Shown here in pieces: positions 18,315 to 26,431 of a stretch of 64,000 nt of DNA. Both the position numbers and the translations under genes were made by a program. The stretch comes from Breoghania sp. L-A4 (lineage in GTDB: Bacteria > Pseudomonadota > Alphaproteobacteria > Rhizobiales > Stappiaceae), in contig NZ_CP031841.1 in NCBI RefSeq assembly GCF_003432385.1, positions 3,139,579 to 3,203,578 of the forward strand. The letters are read 5' to 3'. The notes under the pieces are model-generated. The model searched no databases, was not told where the DNA came from, and saw nothing but the letters and a program-made list of their open reading frames with translations. Each line of letters starts with the position of its first letter. The stretch's first letter is position 1.

Positions 18315-19887
18315 AGGCCCTGTACCCCACATGTCCTGTCTCCCCCGCGTCGCTGAACTGAGAATACGTGCCGTCATCGTGGCCATCGTCGTCATCCTCA
18401 CTGGGCCAGTCGACCTTTTGTCCAAGCGCTGATTGAAACGCATCGCGACACTGGGGGAGCGAGGGGAACTCGTAACACCAGGCCCGCGTGCCGCCGATGT
18501 CCTCATCCATGCGCTTGGTCACCCGCACGCCCGGCAGCAGCTTTTGCAGCTTCATGCCGAACACCGTCTGCTCGGAGCGCCGCTTCACGCCGACCTTGTC
18601 GGAGACCTCAAGGTAGTAATCGAACAGCTTCTCCTTGCGGATCAGCCCGCCCGGCGGCCAGCCGTTCGCGCCCTTCACCAGGTTGCCTTCCCAGAGCCTC
18701 TCAAACAGGAAGGACTCGACATGATCGAGTGAGCGGATTTTCTGCTCCAGCAGGCTGTTCGTTTTGGGGATCTTGCGCAGGTTGACCGCATCCACATCGA
18801 AGGCGAGCAGATCGGCCAGGAGCGCCGCCCGCCCGCCGCTGTTGAGTTCTGCAAACATCTCCTTGAAGTAGCCGTGGTCTTCCTTGGCGGTCGGCGCCAC
18901 ATCGAGAACGCAGAAGCGCCGCTCGTCCTTGCCCGCAGGCACCACCCAATCCTCATTCGAGGTCATGATCAGCCGCACGTAATTGTCGATGCGGAAGGGA
19001 TCGACGCCCTTGCTCTCGATCATTTGCGTCTTGGACGTCACTAGGCCCTTGAGCCGGCCTTCCGCCGCCTTGTCGCCCGCCCACACTGCTTCCTCCGCCT
19101 GCAGCAGCAGACACGCCGCCATATGGGCGTTGAACTGCCCGGTGATGTAGCGCGGGTCATCGACCATGAAGTAGTGCTGCTCGATCAAAGAGCCCATCAC
19201 CTCGCCCAGCACCGTCTTGCCGGTGCCCATCAGCCCGCGCACCACCAGGGCCGTGCCGATGCGCTCGCGCGGCCGCTGGATCAGATGCGCGAACCAGCCA
19301 AACACCCAGGCGAAGAGCTGCTCGTCACCGCCGCAGATGTTGGTGAACACGTGATCGCGGAAGATGGCGTAGCTGCCGGCTTGCCCATCCGGCACAAGGG
19401 CGAAGCCGCGCCACAGGTTGAGATACCCCGGCGTCCCAACAGCGCCGTCGTGATTGGGAAAGAACTCGATGCCATCGAACTGTCGCCGGTCCCGATCCGT
19501 CTCCCAGCGCTTTGACCAGGTGATCGTCTTGATCTTGGAATCGTGCAGGATCTGCGTGAACCGGTTCGCATAGAGCGCCCGGAACGCCTCGATCTGGATG
19601 ATCCGCACCCGATCCTCGATCGGCGCATCCGGCTTGTCGCGCACCATGACCGCCTTGGAGCCGACCAGCGCCAGCGCCCATTCCTCATTCAACCGCTCGA
19701 CCGAGTATCCCCAGTGCTGCGGCTGCTTGGCGGCGCCAGAGTCCTCGGGAGCGCCGATGTCGTCCGCGTCCGTCTCAGAGATGCCGCCCGGCCTGTCAGC
19801 AAAGCCCGCGGGCTGGTCAAAGTCATAGGCCTCGGCCGCGTCGATGCGCGAGACGATTGCACCATAGGCCTCTTGGATATCGCTCAT
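18313..19887 (-). CDS. Phage/plasmid primase-helicase, DUF5906-type SF3 helicase (524 aa)
   Basis: Predicted replicative helicase of the mobile element. Walker A RGLMGTGKT lies at about residues 217-225, Walker B in CLLLQAEEAVW at about 259-269, and the sensor/arginine region IMTSNEDWVVPAGKDERRF at about 308-326, the usual arrangement of DUF5906 proteins found next to prophage primases. The N-terminal 130 residues are a variable accessory region; the C-terminus has a basic winged-helix-like stretch (KRRSEQTVFG). The start overlaps the primase stop by four bases (ATGA). Iterons begin at its 3' end, consistent with origin opening nearby. Length is normal for the family. Confidence 0.8.
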   Translation of the reverse strand: MSDIQEAYGAIVSRIDAAEAYDFDQPAGFADRPGGISETDADDIGAPEDSGAAKQPQHWGYSVERLNEEWALALVGSKAVMVRDKPDAPIEDRVRIIQIEAFRALYANRFTQILHDSKIKTITWSKRWETDRDRRQFDGIEFFPNHDGAVGTPGYLNLWRGFALVPDGQAGSYAIFRDHVFTNICGGDEQLFAWVFGWFAHLIQRPRERIGTALVVRGLMGTGKTVLGEVMGSLIEQHYFMVDDPRYITGQFNAHMAACLLLQAEEAVWAGDKAAEGRLKGLVTSKTQMIESKGVDPFRIDNYVRLIMTSNEDWVVPAGKDERRFCVLDVAPTAKEDHGYFKEMFAELNSGGRAALLADLLAFDVDAVNLRKIPKTNSLLEQKIRSLDHVESFLFERLWEGNLVKGANGWPPGGLIRKEKLFDYYLEVSDKVGVKRRSEQTVFGMKLQKLLPGVRVTKRMDEDIGGTRAWCYEFPSLPQCRDAFQSALGQKVDWPSEDDDDGHDDGTYSQFSDAGETGHVGYRA

Positions 19888-21125
19888 GCCCCCACCAATT
19901 CGCTTTCCGCGTCCGCTCGCTTGCCCGGCCTGCGCAATGGATCGTTAAAATCCTCATCGTCATCCGCCCAGGCGCTGCGGATCCTGCGGCCCGGTTGCAT
20001 CCAGCGCTTGGCCGCGCGCAGGTGGACCTGTTCGGCCGTAAAACGATCGCTGTCGCCATCACCCAGCATCATGACCTCGACGATCGTCTCAGGGAGCATG
20101 AGCGCCCGCTCATCGTTGGGATGCGGCTCCGGTCCCGGCACCCGTGAGGCGCGCACCTGGCCGGTGCTGGTCGTCACGGTCATGGTTGGATGCTTCACCG
20201 TGGCCACCGCCTTGCCGCCCAGGTGCTGCAGATCGACCGAGGCCGCGTAGCCCGTCGTTGCAAGCCGCGCCTGGCCGCGCACGCGCAGCTCCGCCTGCCA
20301 GACGGAGCGCACCGTCTCGATCCCCTCGCCGATCACCAGCCGCTGAAACGCCTGACCATAGCGGCGCGGGTCATGCAGCAGGATCCAGCCGCGTTTCTTC
20401 GAGCCGCGGATTTTCTTGGCCGGCAGATCCTCGCCGGTGACCGGATGCGCGAGGGAGAGTTTTGCGCCGGGTCGGTCCTTGTCGAACCACGTCATATGCA
20501 CGCCGAGGAACCGTCCGTCAGGACCCGTGATCGCGGCCAGCATCGCCGGGCCGGAATAGATCAGCACCGGCCTCTCGCCTTTCTTCAAAGGCGGCAGCCA
20601 ATAGGGACACTCGTGCAGATAGCGCAGCGGCGCGTCCTCCGGCGCAGTGAGTCCCCGCCCGTGGAAATAGAGAAGATTGCCCGGTGAGGTGACGAAGCCG
20701 CGCCCGGCTTTCCAGATCCGATAGGCCTTGCGCCGCTCTTCCTCGCGAAAGGCGTTTTCCGCTTTGTCGCTGGCCACCTGGAGCGCCGCGCGGTCCGCTT
20801 GACGGCGCGCCTCGTCTTCCGGGTCCGGCGGCGGCGCATCCGCCCGCCCGCCGAGCAGTTCGACCGCTCCGACAAAGGACAGCCCGTGGCGCTCCATCAG
20901 ATACGTGATGCCGTCGCCGGCCGCACCACAGCCAAAGCACTTATAGGTGCCGCGCCGGTCATCAACATGGAAGCTTGCCGTGCGCTCCGCATGAAACGGG
21001 CAGCAGGCCCAATGATCGCCTGCGGAGACATTGGACTTGGACGCATCCCAACTCACATCGCGACCGACAGTTTGCGAGATCGGGATCGCCTTGATGCGAT
21101 CGAGCTCAGCGGAAGAGAAGGTCAT
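19884..21125 (-). CDS. CHC2 zinc-finger / Toprim DNA primase (413 aa)
   Basis: Predicted primase that synthesises RNA primers for element replication. The zinc-binding module is at about residues 35-70: CCPFH followed by CFGCGAAGD, then the conserved FL-type tail of CHC2 domains. A Toprim domain follows: the catalytic Glu in VIGEGIETV and the acidic pair in MMLGDGDSDRF. Start ATG at 21125 (MTFSSAELDRIKAIPI) was preferred over upstream starts because homology to CHC2 primases begins there; it overlaps the preceding small gene by 20 bases. It is coupled by ATGA to the helicase gene. Similar primase plus DUF5906 pairs are common in alphaproteobacterial prophages and satellites. Confidence 0.85.
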   Translation of the reverse strand: MTFSSAELDRIKAIPISQTVGRDVSWDASKSNVSAGDHWACCPFHAERTASFHVDDRRGTYKCFGCGAAGDGITYLMERHGLSFVGAVELLGGRADAPPPDPEDEARRQADRAALQVASDKAENAFREEERRKAYRIWKAGRGFVTSPGNLLYFHGRGLTAPEDAPLRYLHECPYWLPPLKKGERPVLIYSGPAMLAAITGPDGRFLGVHMTWFDKDRPGAKLSLAHPVTGEDLPAKKIRGSKKRGWILLHDPRRYGQAFQRLVIGEGIETVRSVWQAELRVRGQARLATTGYAASVDLQHLGGKAVATVKHPTMTVTTSTGQVRASRVPGPEPHPNDERALMLPETIVEVMMLGDGDSDRFTAEQVHLRAAKRWMQPGRRIRSAWADDDEDFNDPLRRPGKRADAESELVGA

Positions 21126-21363
21126 TGCCACCGCCCGCAATCCGCGTCTGTCTCGGAGCTTTCTCCCGTGACGCACTCGTGGCCACCTCACCGCGCGGGC
21201 GCTGTGCGACCGCCGCACAGAGTTGTCCTAGCCGGCATCGCATCCAGCGGTTCTCCGCCTCCAGGAAATTGGTGTAATCGGCTTCCGCGTCGGTTCGCTC
21301 CCACCGCCTGCGGGCACGCTCCATCGCCATGGCAAGGGCGCCTTCTTCGAAACTCGTCAACAT
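21106..21363 (-). CDS. Small prophage protein (85 aa)
   Basis: Starts at ATG 21363 after GGAGGGCGAGCC; begins MLTSFEEGALAMAMERARRR. It is helical and strongly charged, with no recognised domain. It overlaps the stop of the upstream 48-aa gene and the start of the primase gene, so it sits in an uninterrupted chain of coupled genes. The overlap and ribosome-binding site argue that it is translated. Confidence 0.6.
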   Translation of the reverse strand: MLTSFEEGALAMAMERARRRWERTDAEADYTNFLEAENRWMRCRLGQLCAAVAQRPRGEVATSASREKAPRQTRIAGGGNDLLFR

Positions 21364-21503
21364 GGCTCGCCCTCCCCCTTCCATTCCATCAGGATCGACC
21401 AGGCGCCGTGGTGCGTGCCGTGCAGATCGTCCGCAACCACCCAGCCCGCAGCCAGAAAGTGAACAAAGTCCGTCAGCAGGACGAAGCGCATCCAGCGGAT
21501 CAT
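21357..21503 (-). CDS. Very small prophage protein (48 aa)
   Basis: Begins MIRWMRFVLLTDFVHFLAAG with a hydrophobic N-terminal half and an acidic C-terminus. Its ATG overlaps the stop of the preceding 18-codon frame (ATGA), and its stop overlaps the ATG of the next gene (ATGTTGA). Function unknown; the hydrophobic helix could associate with membrane. Confidence 0.5.
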   Translation of the reverse strand: MIRWMRFVLLTDFVHFLAAGWVVADDLHGTHHGAWSILMEWKGEGEPC

Positions 21504-21556
21504 GGGCGGGCCTCCAGCGACTCGGCGAAGCGGATCAAAAATTCGGCGCTCACCAT
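21500..21556 (-). CDS. Possible 18-aa leader-like ORF in the overlap chain
   Basis: ATG at 21556 lies across the stop of the 72-aa gene, and its own TGA at 21500-21502 overlaps the next ATG. It may only serve to pass ribosomes from one gene to the next. Too short to judge coding potential otherwise. Confidence 0.35.
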   Translation of the reverse strand: MVSAEFLIRFAESLEARP

Positions 21557-21768
21557 GGTTCCCCCAGGATCGGCACCACGTGCCGCTGACCATCGTCCGG
21601 CAGACTGTCCAGTTCGGCCTCAGCCTTTGTGAGCAAGCCCCGCAAGCGCTCAATCTCGGTGCGGTCGAGCCGCGGCCCGGTGCCGTCGCGCGGCAGGCAA
21701 AGCCGCACGTATTCCGCGCCCGTTTCCAGCCGGACCGCATGCGCGCCGATGAAGGGTTCACCGCGCAT
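21550..21768 (-). CDS. Small prophage protein (72 aa)
   Basis: Begins MRGEPFIGAHAVRLETGAEY. The N-terminal half is predicted strand, the C-terminal half a charged helix (DRTEIERLRGLLTKAEAEL). It overlaps its upstream neighbour by 11 bases and its downstream neighbour by 7. No known family recognised. Confidence 0.55.
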   Translation of the reverse strand: MRGEPFIGAHAVRLETGAEYVRLCLPRDGTGPRLDRTEIERLRGLLTKAEAELDSLPDDGQRHVVPILGEPW

Positions 21769-22237
21769 CGCGATACCGCTCGGTGATTTGGACAGTGCGC
21801 CCGGACCGGGTCTCGACCAGGCTCAGCACGCCTTTGACAGCGAGCCGGCTGGCCAGAACCGCCGTGACCGAGCGGGACACCGCGCTCACGGTCGCCAGGC
21901 GATCAATGGAGACCGGACCCGCTCGCACCTCAGTTGCGACCAGACGCAGAAGCGTGCGTTCATCGGCGCCCATCGGCGGCAATGCATCCAACGGCCAGAC
22001 CGCCGTGACATAGCCTTGCGGCGTCGCGTGAAACGCCACCTGTCTGGAGACGACCAGTTCGATCAGAACGATGGAGGCCGAACGCAGGTGCAATCCGTGC
22101 GCCGCGATCAAAACGGCGGCCGTGATCCCGCCCGGATGGGCCGCATAGAGATCGGCAAGCCCCGCCAGGACGGAAGTCGCGTTGCGTTCAAGCGCGCGAC
22201 GCGGCGCCCTTTGGTCTGTGAGAATGCGGGGCCTCAT
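21758..22237 (-). CDS. Prophage winged helix-turn-helix protein (159 aa)
   Basis: Start ATG at 22237 overlaps the stop of the upstream gene (ATGA). The C-terminal part reads like a MarR-style winged helix: LRLVATEVRAGPVSIDRLAT then SRSVTAVLASRLAVKGVLSL, i.e. recognition helix plus wing. It may regulate or support element replication. The longer in-frame extension upstream is rejected because it lies inside the previous gene. Confidence 0.5.
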   Translation of the reverse strand: MRPRILTDQRAPRRALERNATSVLAGLADLYAAHPGGITAAVLIAAHGLHLRSASIVLIELVVSRQVAFHATPQGYVTAVWPLDALPPMGADERTLLRLVATEVRAGPVSIDRLATVSAVSRSVTAVLASRLAVKGVLSLVETRSGRTVQITERYRDAR

Positions 22238-22860
22238 CCGGACACCCGCTTGCCTTCGTGGCGCGCAACGGCCTTGCGCACGGTTGCACGCCCCGTTTGC
22301 CCCGCCGCACCAATGCGGTGCGCGCTGTACCAGCGGGCAATTTGGCCCACCGACCACTGCAGCTCGTGCCGCAGCCCGTGAAACAACGCGTCGCGGGCAT
22401 CGACGACCATCCGGGTTTTGTCCTGGCCGAAAAGCTCGCTGGTGGAAACGCGGTGCCGGCCCTGGACGCCGGCCATCAATGCCTCGACTGGTGAGCCCGG
22501 GTCACAAAAGGCCGGAACATCAACGCCGATCGACATCGTGTCGAGCCAGCGCAGGATCGCCTCGGCCTCCCCATTTGAGGTCACCTCGTGGGCCAGCCTC
22601 AAGCGCGCCAGCAAGGCATTGTTGGCAGCCTGCGCCCGCGCCTCCCAGGTGGGATCCACCTGGTCGTCGAGATCCACGTCCTCGCCAGGATCGAGGCCAG
22701 CGTCAAGGTAAGGGTCAGCGTCGAGGCCAGGGACAGCGTCGGGCGCCAGTGCCGCTTGCGCAATGCGTGCCAGCGACGCCGCAAACCAGTCGTCGACACG
22801 CAGCAAGGCCGCATCCACGTCGAAGGAGACATGCGCCAAAAACTGAACAGCCGTATTCAT
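22234..22860 (-). CDS. Prophage replication-region protein with C-terminal helix-turn-helix (208 aa)
   Basis: Residues about 150-200 (ARDALFHGLRHELQWSVGQI and the basic segment after it) have the spacing of the DnaA domain-IV type helix-turn-helix seen in prophage initiation proteins. The central region (about 45-75) is an acidic Asp/Leu-rich linker. It might be the initiator that recognises the iterons downstream, but this is speculative. It is coupled by ATGA overlaps on both sides. Confidence 0.5.
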   Translation of the reverse strand: MNTAVQFLAHVSFDVDAALLRVDDWFAASLARIAQAALAPDAVPGLDADPYLDAGLDPGEDVDLDDQVDPTWEARAQAANNALLARLRLAHEVTSNGEAEAILRWLDTMSIGVDVPAFCDPGSPVEALMAGVQGRHRVSTSELFGQDKTRMVVDARDALFHGLRHELQWSVGQIARWYSAHRIGAAGQTGRATVRKAVARHEGKRVSG

Positions 22861-23369
22861 GCCCCTGCCCTCGCCGGTTTGTCATCGGTCTCTTCAAGAT
22901 GCTGCAGGTGCATGTCGACGGCGGCCAGCGCCTCGATCGCTTCCTTGACCTCGCGCCTCAGATCCATGTCTCGGGACTCATCGACGGTGATCGTGCCGCC
23001 GGTGGACAAGGCCTCGCAAAGCCGCGACACCGCTTGGCCGGCCTCGCGCGCCACATCACCAATCTCACGAGCCCAATCGGAGCCGGCGCCCACCGCCGGC
23101 AGCGGCACAAAGACACCACCGGAAAGTCGGCACAGTTCGACCAACGCCACAGGACCGCCGTCGAGCGTCAGGTCAAGCAAGACGTCGACCGGGCACTGAA
23201 TGTCGCGATAACGATCGTTGGCGGCATTGGCGTAGTCGGACAGCGTCTGCGGCCCGACGCGCGTGATCGATGCGGCGGATTCCTGCCCGGCGCAGGCTTT
23301 TATCTGGCGCTTCATCGCCAGCTTGAGCGCGTTGCGCTGATGATCCGTGGAAGCGCGCGCCAGCTTCAT
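22857..23369 (-). CDS. CII-like phage regulatory protein (170 aa)
   Basis: Start ATG at 23369 overlaps the upstream stop (ATGA). The N-terminal half (KRQIKACAGQESAASITRVG...LSDYANAANDR...PVDVLLDL...SGGVFVPLP) follows the pattern of CII/CP76-type phage regulators: a helix-turn-helix core followed by a conserved G-x-V-F segment. The C-terminal 60 residues form a helix rich in charged residues. It is second in the early leftward operon that starts at the CI operators, the expected place for such a regulator. Assignment is by pattern only. Confidence 0.5.
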   Translation of the reverse strand: MKLARASTDHQRNALKLAMKRQIKACAGQESAASITRVGPQTLSDYANAANDRYRDIQCPVDVLLDLTLDGGPVALVELCRLSGGVFVPLPAVGAGSDWAREIGDVAREAGQAVSRLCEALSTGGTITVDESRDMDLRREVKEAIEALAAVDMHLQHLEETDDKPARAGA

Positions 23370-23689
23370 GCCGAACCCTCCGCATTTGCAGCGGGGTTGC
23401 GGGGTGCATTCTCGGACGGGTCGACCGATGATGTATTCGCCGCTCGGTTGCTGCTCGTCCACGACAGAAAATCGATGGTCATGACAGGACGCTCGATATC
23501 CATAGGCCAGTGCCCATCGAACCAACGGACCGCTGTTTCCAAACGTCGTGTGGTGATATCGCCGCCCTTGGCGATGCGATCGAGCACTTTGCCGTCGCCG
23601 AAAACGATGGTGGAAACCCGTGATCGCGACAGTGACGTGGCTGAAGCGTAGGCATCGGCGAGAGTGAGGATGTGTGTTCTCAGGTTCAT
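23366..23689 (-). CDS. First gene of the leftward early operon; putative Cro-like DNA-binding protein (107 aa)
   Basis: Begins MNLRTHILTLADAYASATSL and includes SRSRVSTIVFGDGKVLDRIA, a helix-turn-helix-like segment common in alphaproteobacterial prophage proteins that face a CI repressor. Its divergent position, with the CI operators between the two starts, is the classic Cro arrangement. A Cro role is inferred from position. The C-terminal 35 residues are low-complexity. Confidence 0.6.
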   Translation of the reverse strand: MNLRTHILTLADAYASATSLSRSRVSTIVFGDGKVLDRIAKGGDITTRRLETAVRWFDGHWPMDIERPVMTIDFLSWTSSNRAANTSSVDPSENAPRNPAANAEGSA

Positions 23690-23701
23690 GCAATCACAAA
23701 T

Positions 23702-23717
23702 GCGGTACTAAAACCGC
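23702..23717. promoter_or_regulatory. Operator 1 of the CI-like repressor (GCGGT-N6-ACCGC)
   Basis: GCGGTACTAAAACCGC is a hyphenated palindrome with 5-bp arms and a 6-bp spacer, 13 bases upstream of the leftward early gene. An additional right half-site ACCGC lies at 23734-23738. The same arms recur at 23759, 37859 and 37888. Confidence 0.8.
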
Positions 23718-23758
23718 TTTGTCAACAAAATTTACCGCATTTAGTTGTGCACAATTCT

Positions 23759-23774
23759 GCGGTAATATGACCGC
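23759..23774. promoter_or_regulatory. Operator 2, abutting the repressor start codon
   Basis: GCGGTAATATGACCGC ends one base before the ATG of the CI-like gene. There is no room for a Shine-Dalgarno sequence, so the repressor mRNA may be leaderless, and binding here would autoregulate it. Confidence 0.8.
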
Positions 23775-24470
23775 ATGACCGAGCTTGGCGACAATCCAAT
23801 CGTTTTACGCATCGACGCGCGTCTCAAGGAATTGGGCTTGAGCCGCGAGGCCGCCGCCGTGCAGGCCGGCCTGAGCCGCGATGCGATACGAAACCTTGCG
23901 CGAGAACCAAATCGCAAGCCGCGCGGCAGCACGCTCGAACGCCTGGCGGACGTTCTACGCGTGCCGCCAGGCTGGCTGCTGACCGGCCACGACGCCGAGC
24001 AGGATCGTTTCACTCAAACGGCAGACTTCAGCCCCTCTCCTGCAACGCAACCAACGCGAAACGACGTTCCTGTGATGGGGACTGCGGCCGGGTCATTGAT
24101 CCACGGTGATTTTGAAGGCTTCGCAATGGACGGTCCAATCGACTACGTCCGGCGTCCGCCGGCGCTCGTCGACGCCAAGGATCTATACGCGATCTACATC
24201 ACCGGCGACTCCATGTCGCCCGAGCACAAACCGGGCGACCTGCGGTTTGTGCACCCGCATCGGCCGGTTCAACCTGGCTGTACCGTGATCGTTCAAACCC
24301 GTCGCTGGAACGACGATCCAGGCCAAGCGTACATCAAAACGCTTGTCCGCCGAACAGCAGACCGCATTGTTGTTCAGCAGATCAACCCGGCCGCGACCAT
24401 CGAGATCCCGATCGAGCACGTCCACACCGTGCAGCGGATCCTGACGATAAATGAGTTGTTTGGCGTGTAA
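23775..24470 (+). CDS. CI-like repressor: XRE helix-turn-helix plus S24 peptidase domain (231 aa)
   Basis: Predicted lysogeny repressor. The helix-turn-helix is at residues 20-60 (LSREAAAVQAGLSRDAIRNL). A hinge follows, with a candidate self-cleavage site Ala-Gly at residues 105-106 (MGTAAGSL). The S24 catalytic pair is visible: Ser146 in GDSMSPEHKPGD and Lys188 in YIKTLVRR, so RecA-stimulated self-cleavage during SOS is expected. The start is ATG 23775, directly after operator 2. Neighbours are the leftward replication operon and, to the right, lysis-gene remnants. The identical operator pair before the integrase module suggests it also silences excision. The gene appears intact. Confidence 0.88.
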   Translation: MTELGDNPIVLRIDARLKELGLSREAAAVQAGLSRDAIRNLAREPNRKPRGSTLERLADVLRVPPGWLLTGHDAEQDRFTQTADFSPSPATQPTRNDVPVMGTAAGSLIHGDFEGFAMDGPIDYVRRPPALVDAKDLYAIYITGDSMSPEHKPGDLRFVHPHRPVQPGCTVIVQTRRWNDDPGQAYIKTLVRRTADRIVVQQINPAATIEIPIEHVHTVQRILTINELFGV

Positions 24471-24765
24471 CTGCCCAGCGCGGGCAAGCTTCAGATCGAA
24501 GCCCTAAAGGGCGTTCGAATATTATATTTTGCGTCAGTGGGACTCGCGACGCGAGCACTATTCGAAACCGCAATTCGATCATGTTGGCCATTCCGGCTTT
24601 CGGCCCGACGCGGCCATTTGCACTATACGCGACGGAGGTCAGCTTAGCGCCCCCTTTTCGGTCATTAAACGAGCAGTTTAGAATTTCCGAAACCTGCCGT
24701 TCGTTACCGCCACCTCTACGTCACATCGACCTGGCCCAGCCCGCCTGTGGGTCGAGCGGTTCCCG
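24471..24765. other. Gap between repressor and lysis remnants; no gene seen
   Basis: Late phage genes would normally start here. The interval has a short GCCC-TAAA-GGGC hairpin at 24501-24512 and an AT-rich stretch, but no convincing reading frame. It probably marks the deletion that removed the structural genes. Confidence 0.4.
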
Positions 24766-25041
24766 ATGCGGGAGACGGCGCTCGCAACTGAGACGCCGCC
24801 CGCGCACGAAGTGCTGGCCGACAGCCGCACCATGAAGGGCGGCGGGGCGGCCGGTATGGCGACGCTGGGTGCGGCGAGCGTCGAGGTAGCACAGAGCGTC
24901 ATGGCGGAGACGCAGACCGCCATCCTGCCGCTCGTGCCGCATCTCGACACCCCGCGCTGGGTGTTCATCGCCGTGGCGCTCGCCGGAATCGCAGTCACGA
25001 TCTACGCCCGGCTCGACGATTGGAAACGGGGGCAGCGATGA
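24766..25041 (+). CDS. C-terminal piece of a phage lysin/holin-type membrane protein (91 aa)
   Basis: The translation ends LPLVPHLDTPRWVFIAVALA then GIAVTIYARLDDWKRGQR, one transmembrane helix followed by a basic tail. This matches the C-terminus of lysozyme/holin proteins in alphaproteobacterial prophage lysis cassettes as I recall them. The N-terminal enzymatic part is missing, so this is likely a truncated remnant. Its stop overlaps the next ATG (ATGA). Confidence 0.5.
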   Translation: MRETALATETPPAHEVLADSRTMKGGGAAGMATLGAASVEVAQSVMAETQTAILPLVPHLDTPRWVFIAVALAGIAVTIYARLDDWKRGQR

Positions 25042-25293
25042 TTGCCGCCTTGCTGGGTGGTATCGCCGCGAGCCCATGGGCGCGCGCGGCGCTCCGCTAC
25101 GGCGACCGCCCTCGCGATCCTTCTGTTTCTGCTGGCCCTGCGCCGCTCCGGCGCGCGCGCCGGGCGTCTGGCCCAACGGCTCGAGGCCATGGAGAAAACC
25201 CATGACGTACAAAGGCGGATGCTCGAGGCGGCAGCACGTCGCCCTCGTTCTCGCGACGATCTGGCTGAGCGGCTGCGCGACGGGAGCTTCTGA
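25038..25293 (+). pseudogene. Inner-membrane spanin-like gene with a frameshift
   Basis: ATG 25038 opens MIAALLGGIAASPWARAALRYG. After about 66 bases the frame is lost, and the continuation, ATALAILLFLLALRRSGARA with a helical tail ...RRMLEAAARRPRSRDDLAER, is in another frame. Together they make a short protein with one membrane helix and a charged periplasmic coil, as in Rz-type i-spanins. A 2-base loss near 25105 would explain the break. Confidence 0.55.
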
Positions 25294-25456
25294 CGTCGGC
25301 AGCCTCGGGGCATGTCCGCCAGTTATCGAGTACAGCCGGGAGTTCCAGGCACGGGCGGCAAAGGAGCTGGTCCCGCTGCCGGAGGAATCGGTGATCGCCG
25401 AGATGCTGAGCGACTACGCCGTTATGCGGGAACAGGCGGGGGCGTGCCACTTATGA
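25202..25456 (+). CDS. Outer-membrane spanin-like lipoprotein (84 aa)
   Basis: ATG 25202 lies inside the i-spanin frame, the nested arrangement of Rz/Rz1 pairs. A basic start (MTYKGGCSRRQH) is followed by a hydrophobic signal and the lipobox LSGC, giving a mature lipoprotein beginning at Cys. The remainder is short and soluble. It is the last recognisable phage lysis gene before the ebo cluster. Confidence 0.6.
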   Translation: MTYKGGCSRRQHVALVLATIWLSGCATGASDVGSLGACPPVIEYSREFQARAAKELVPLPEESVIAEMLSDYAVMREQAGACHL

Positions 25457-25507
25457 AATTCAGGACCCTAGCCACATCGTCAGAAAACCTACAGGATAGG
25501 GCCGCCA

Positions 25508-26431
25508 CTACTCGATTAAGAGATTTCTTTGCCGTCGATCACCCGGCTCCTCAATATGTGGCTCCCGCCCGCCGCGCAGGATTGAGTTGCCCTCGAACAG
25601 CGTGCGCTGGTCGATGGCCGGTGGCTCCAGCCAATCCTCTTCCTTCATTTGACCGGACTGTCCGTAGGCGTCGAGCGCGTTCTGGTAACAGACCTTTTGC
25701 ACCGTCTCCTTCGGGATGCCGCGCTCCAACGCCAGTTGAGCGGTCTTTGCTACGCCGAGGCAGTCAGAGATCCCCCAGTCGCAGGCGCTGTCGACGATGA
25801 TGCGCTCTCCGCCGTATTGTCGTAGGATTTCCACCATGCGGGCATTGCCCATCTTGGTCGACGGGTAGATTGAAAACCCGGCCCAGAATCCGCGCTGCAG
25901 CGTTTCGGCCACGGTCTCCTCGTTATTGTGGTCCACGATCACCATGCCCGGATCGATCCCGTGCTCTTCGCAGACATCCATCGAGCGGGAGGTGCCGCGC
26001 TTCTTGTCGCGATGGGGCGTGTGGATCATCACCGGCAGGTTCAGCTCCTCGGCAAGCTCGAGCTGCGACCGGAAATACTTGTCCTCCAGCGGGGTTTGCT
26101 CGTCATAGCCGATCTCGCCAATCGCCACGACGCCTTCCTTGAGCGCAAAACGGGGAAGCCAGTCCATGACGCCCTCGGCCAGTTCCTCGTTGTTGGCTTC
26201 CTTTGAGTTCAGCCCGACGGTGCAGTAATGCCGGATGCCGAATTGGCCCGCCCGGAACCGCTCCCAGCCCACGATCGTCGAGAGGTAATCGACATATGTG
26301 CCCACGAAGGTGCGCGGCTGGCCCACCCAGAACGCGGGCTCGATCAGCGCAACGACCCCGGCATCCGCCATGGCTTGGTAGTCGTCCGTGGTCCGTGAAA
26401 TCATATGGGCGTGGGGGTCGATGAGCATCAT
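25508..26431 (-). CDS. eboB: EboB-type TatD-like metal-dependent hydrolase (307 aa)
   Basis: Member of the TatD amidohydrolase family as found in ebo clusters. Metal ligands are visible: DPHAHM at residues 5-10, the Glu in GEIGYDE, His in MIHTPHRD and VDHNNEE, and Asp in DSACDWG. Substrate unknown; in cyanobacteria the ebo genes are needed for a scytonemin precursor to reach the periplasm, while the chemistry of EboB is unresolved. The start overlaps the eboA stop (ATGA), giving an eboA-eboB unit. About 50 bases downstream the prophage lysis remnant ends, so the cluster begins immediately after phage DNA. Confidence 0.8.
   Translation of the reverse strand: MMLIDPHAHMISRTTDDYQAMADAGVVALIEPAFWVGQPRTFVGTYVDYLSTIVGWERFRAGQFGIRHYCTVGLNSKEANNEELAEGVMDWLPRFALKEGVVAIGEIGYDEQTPLEDKYFRSQLELAEELNLPVMIHTPHRDKKRGTSRSMDVCEEHGIDPGMVIVDHNNEETVAETLQRGFWAGFSIYPSTKMGNARMVEILRQYGGERIIVDSACDWGISDCLGVAKTAQLALERGIPKETVQKVCYQNALDAYGQSGQMKEEDWLEPPAIDQRTLFEGNSILRGGREPHIEEPGDRRQRNLLIE

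Noticed and set aside
22857-23693. A single 278-residue protein
   Set aside because: Its first 108 residues overlap the better-supported 107-aa gene; an ATG at 23369 with an ATGA overlap gives a 170-residue gene.
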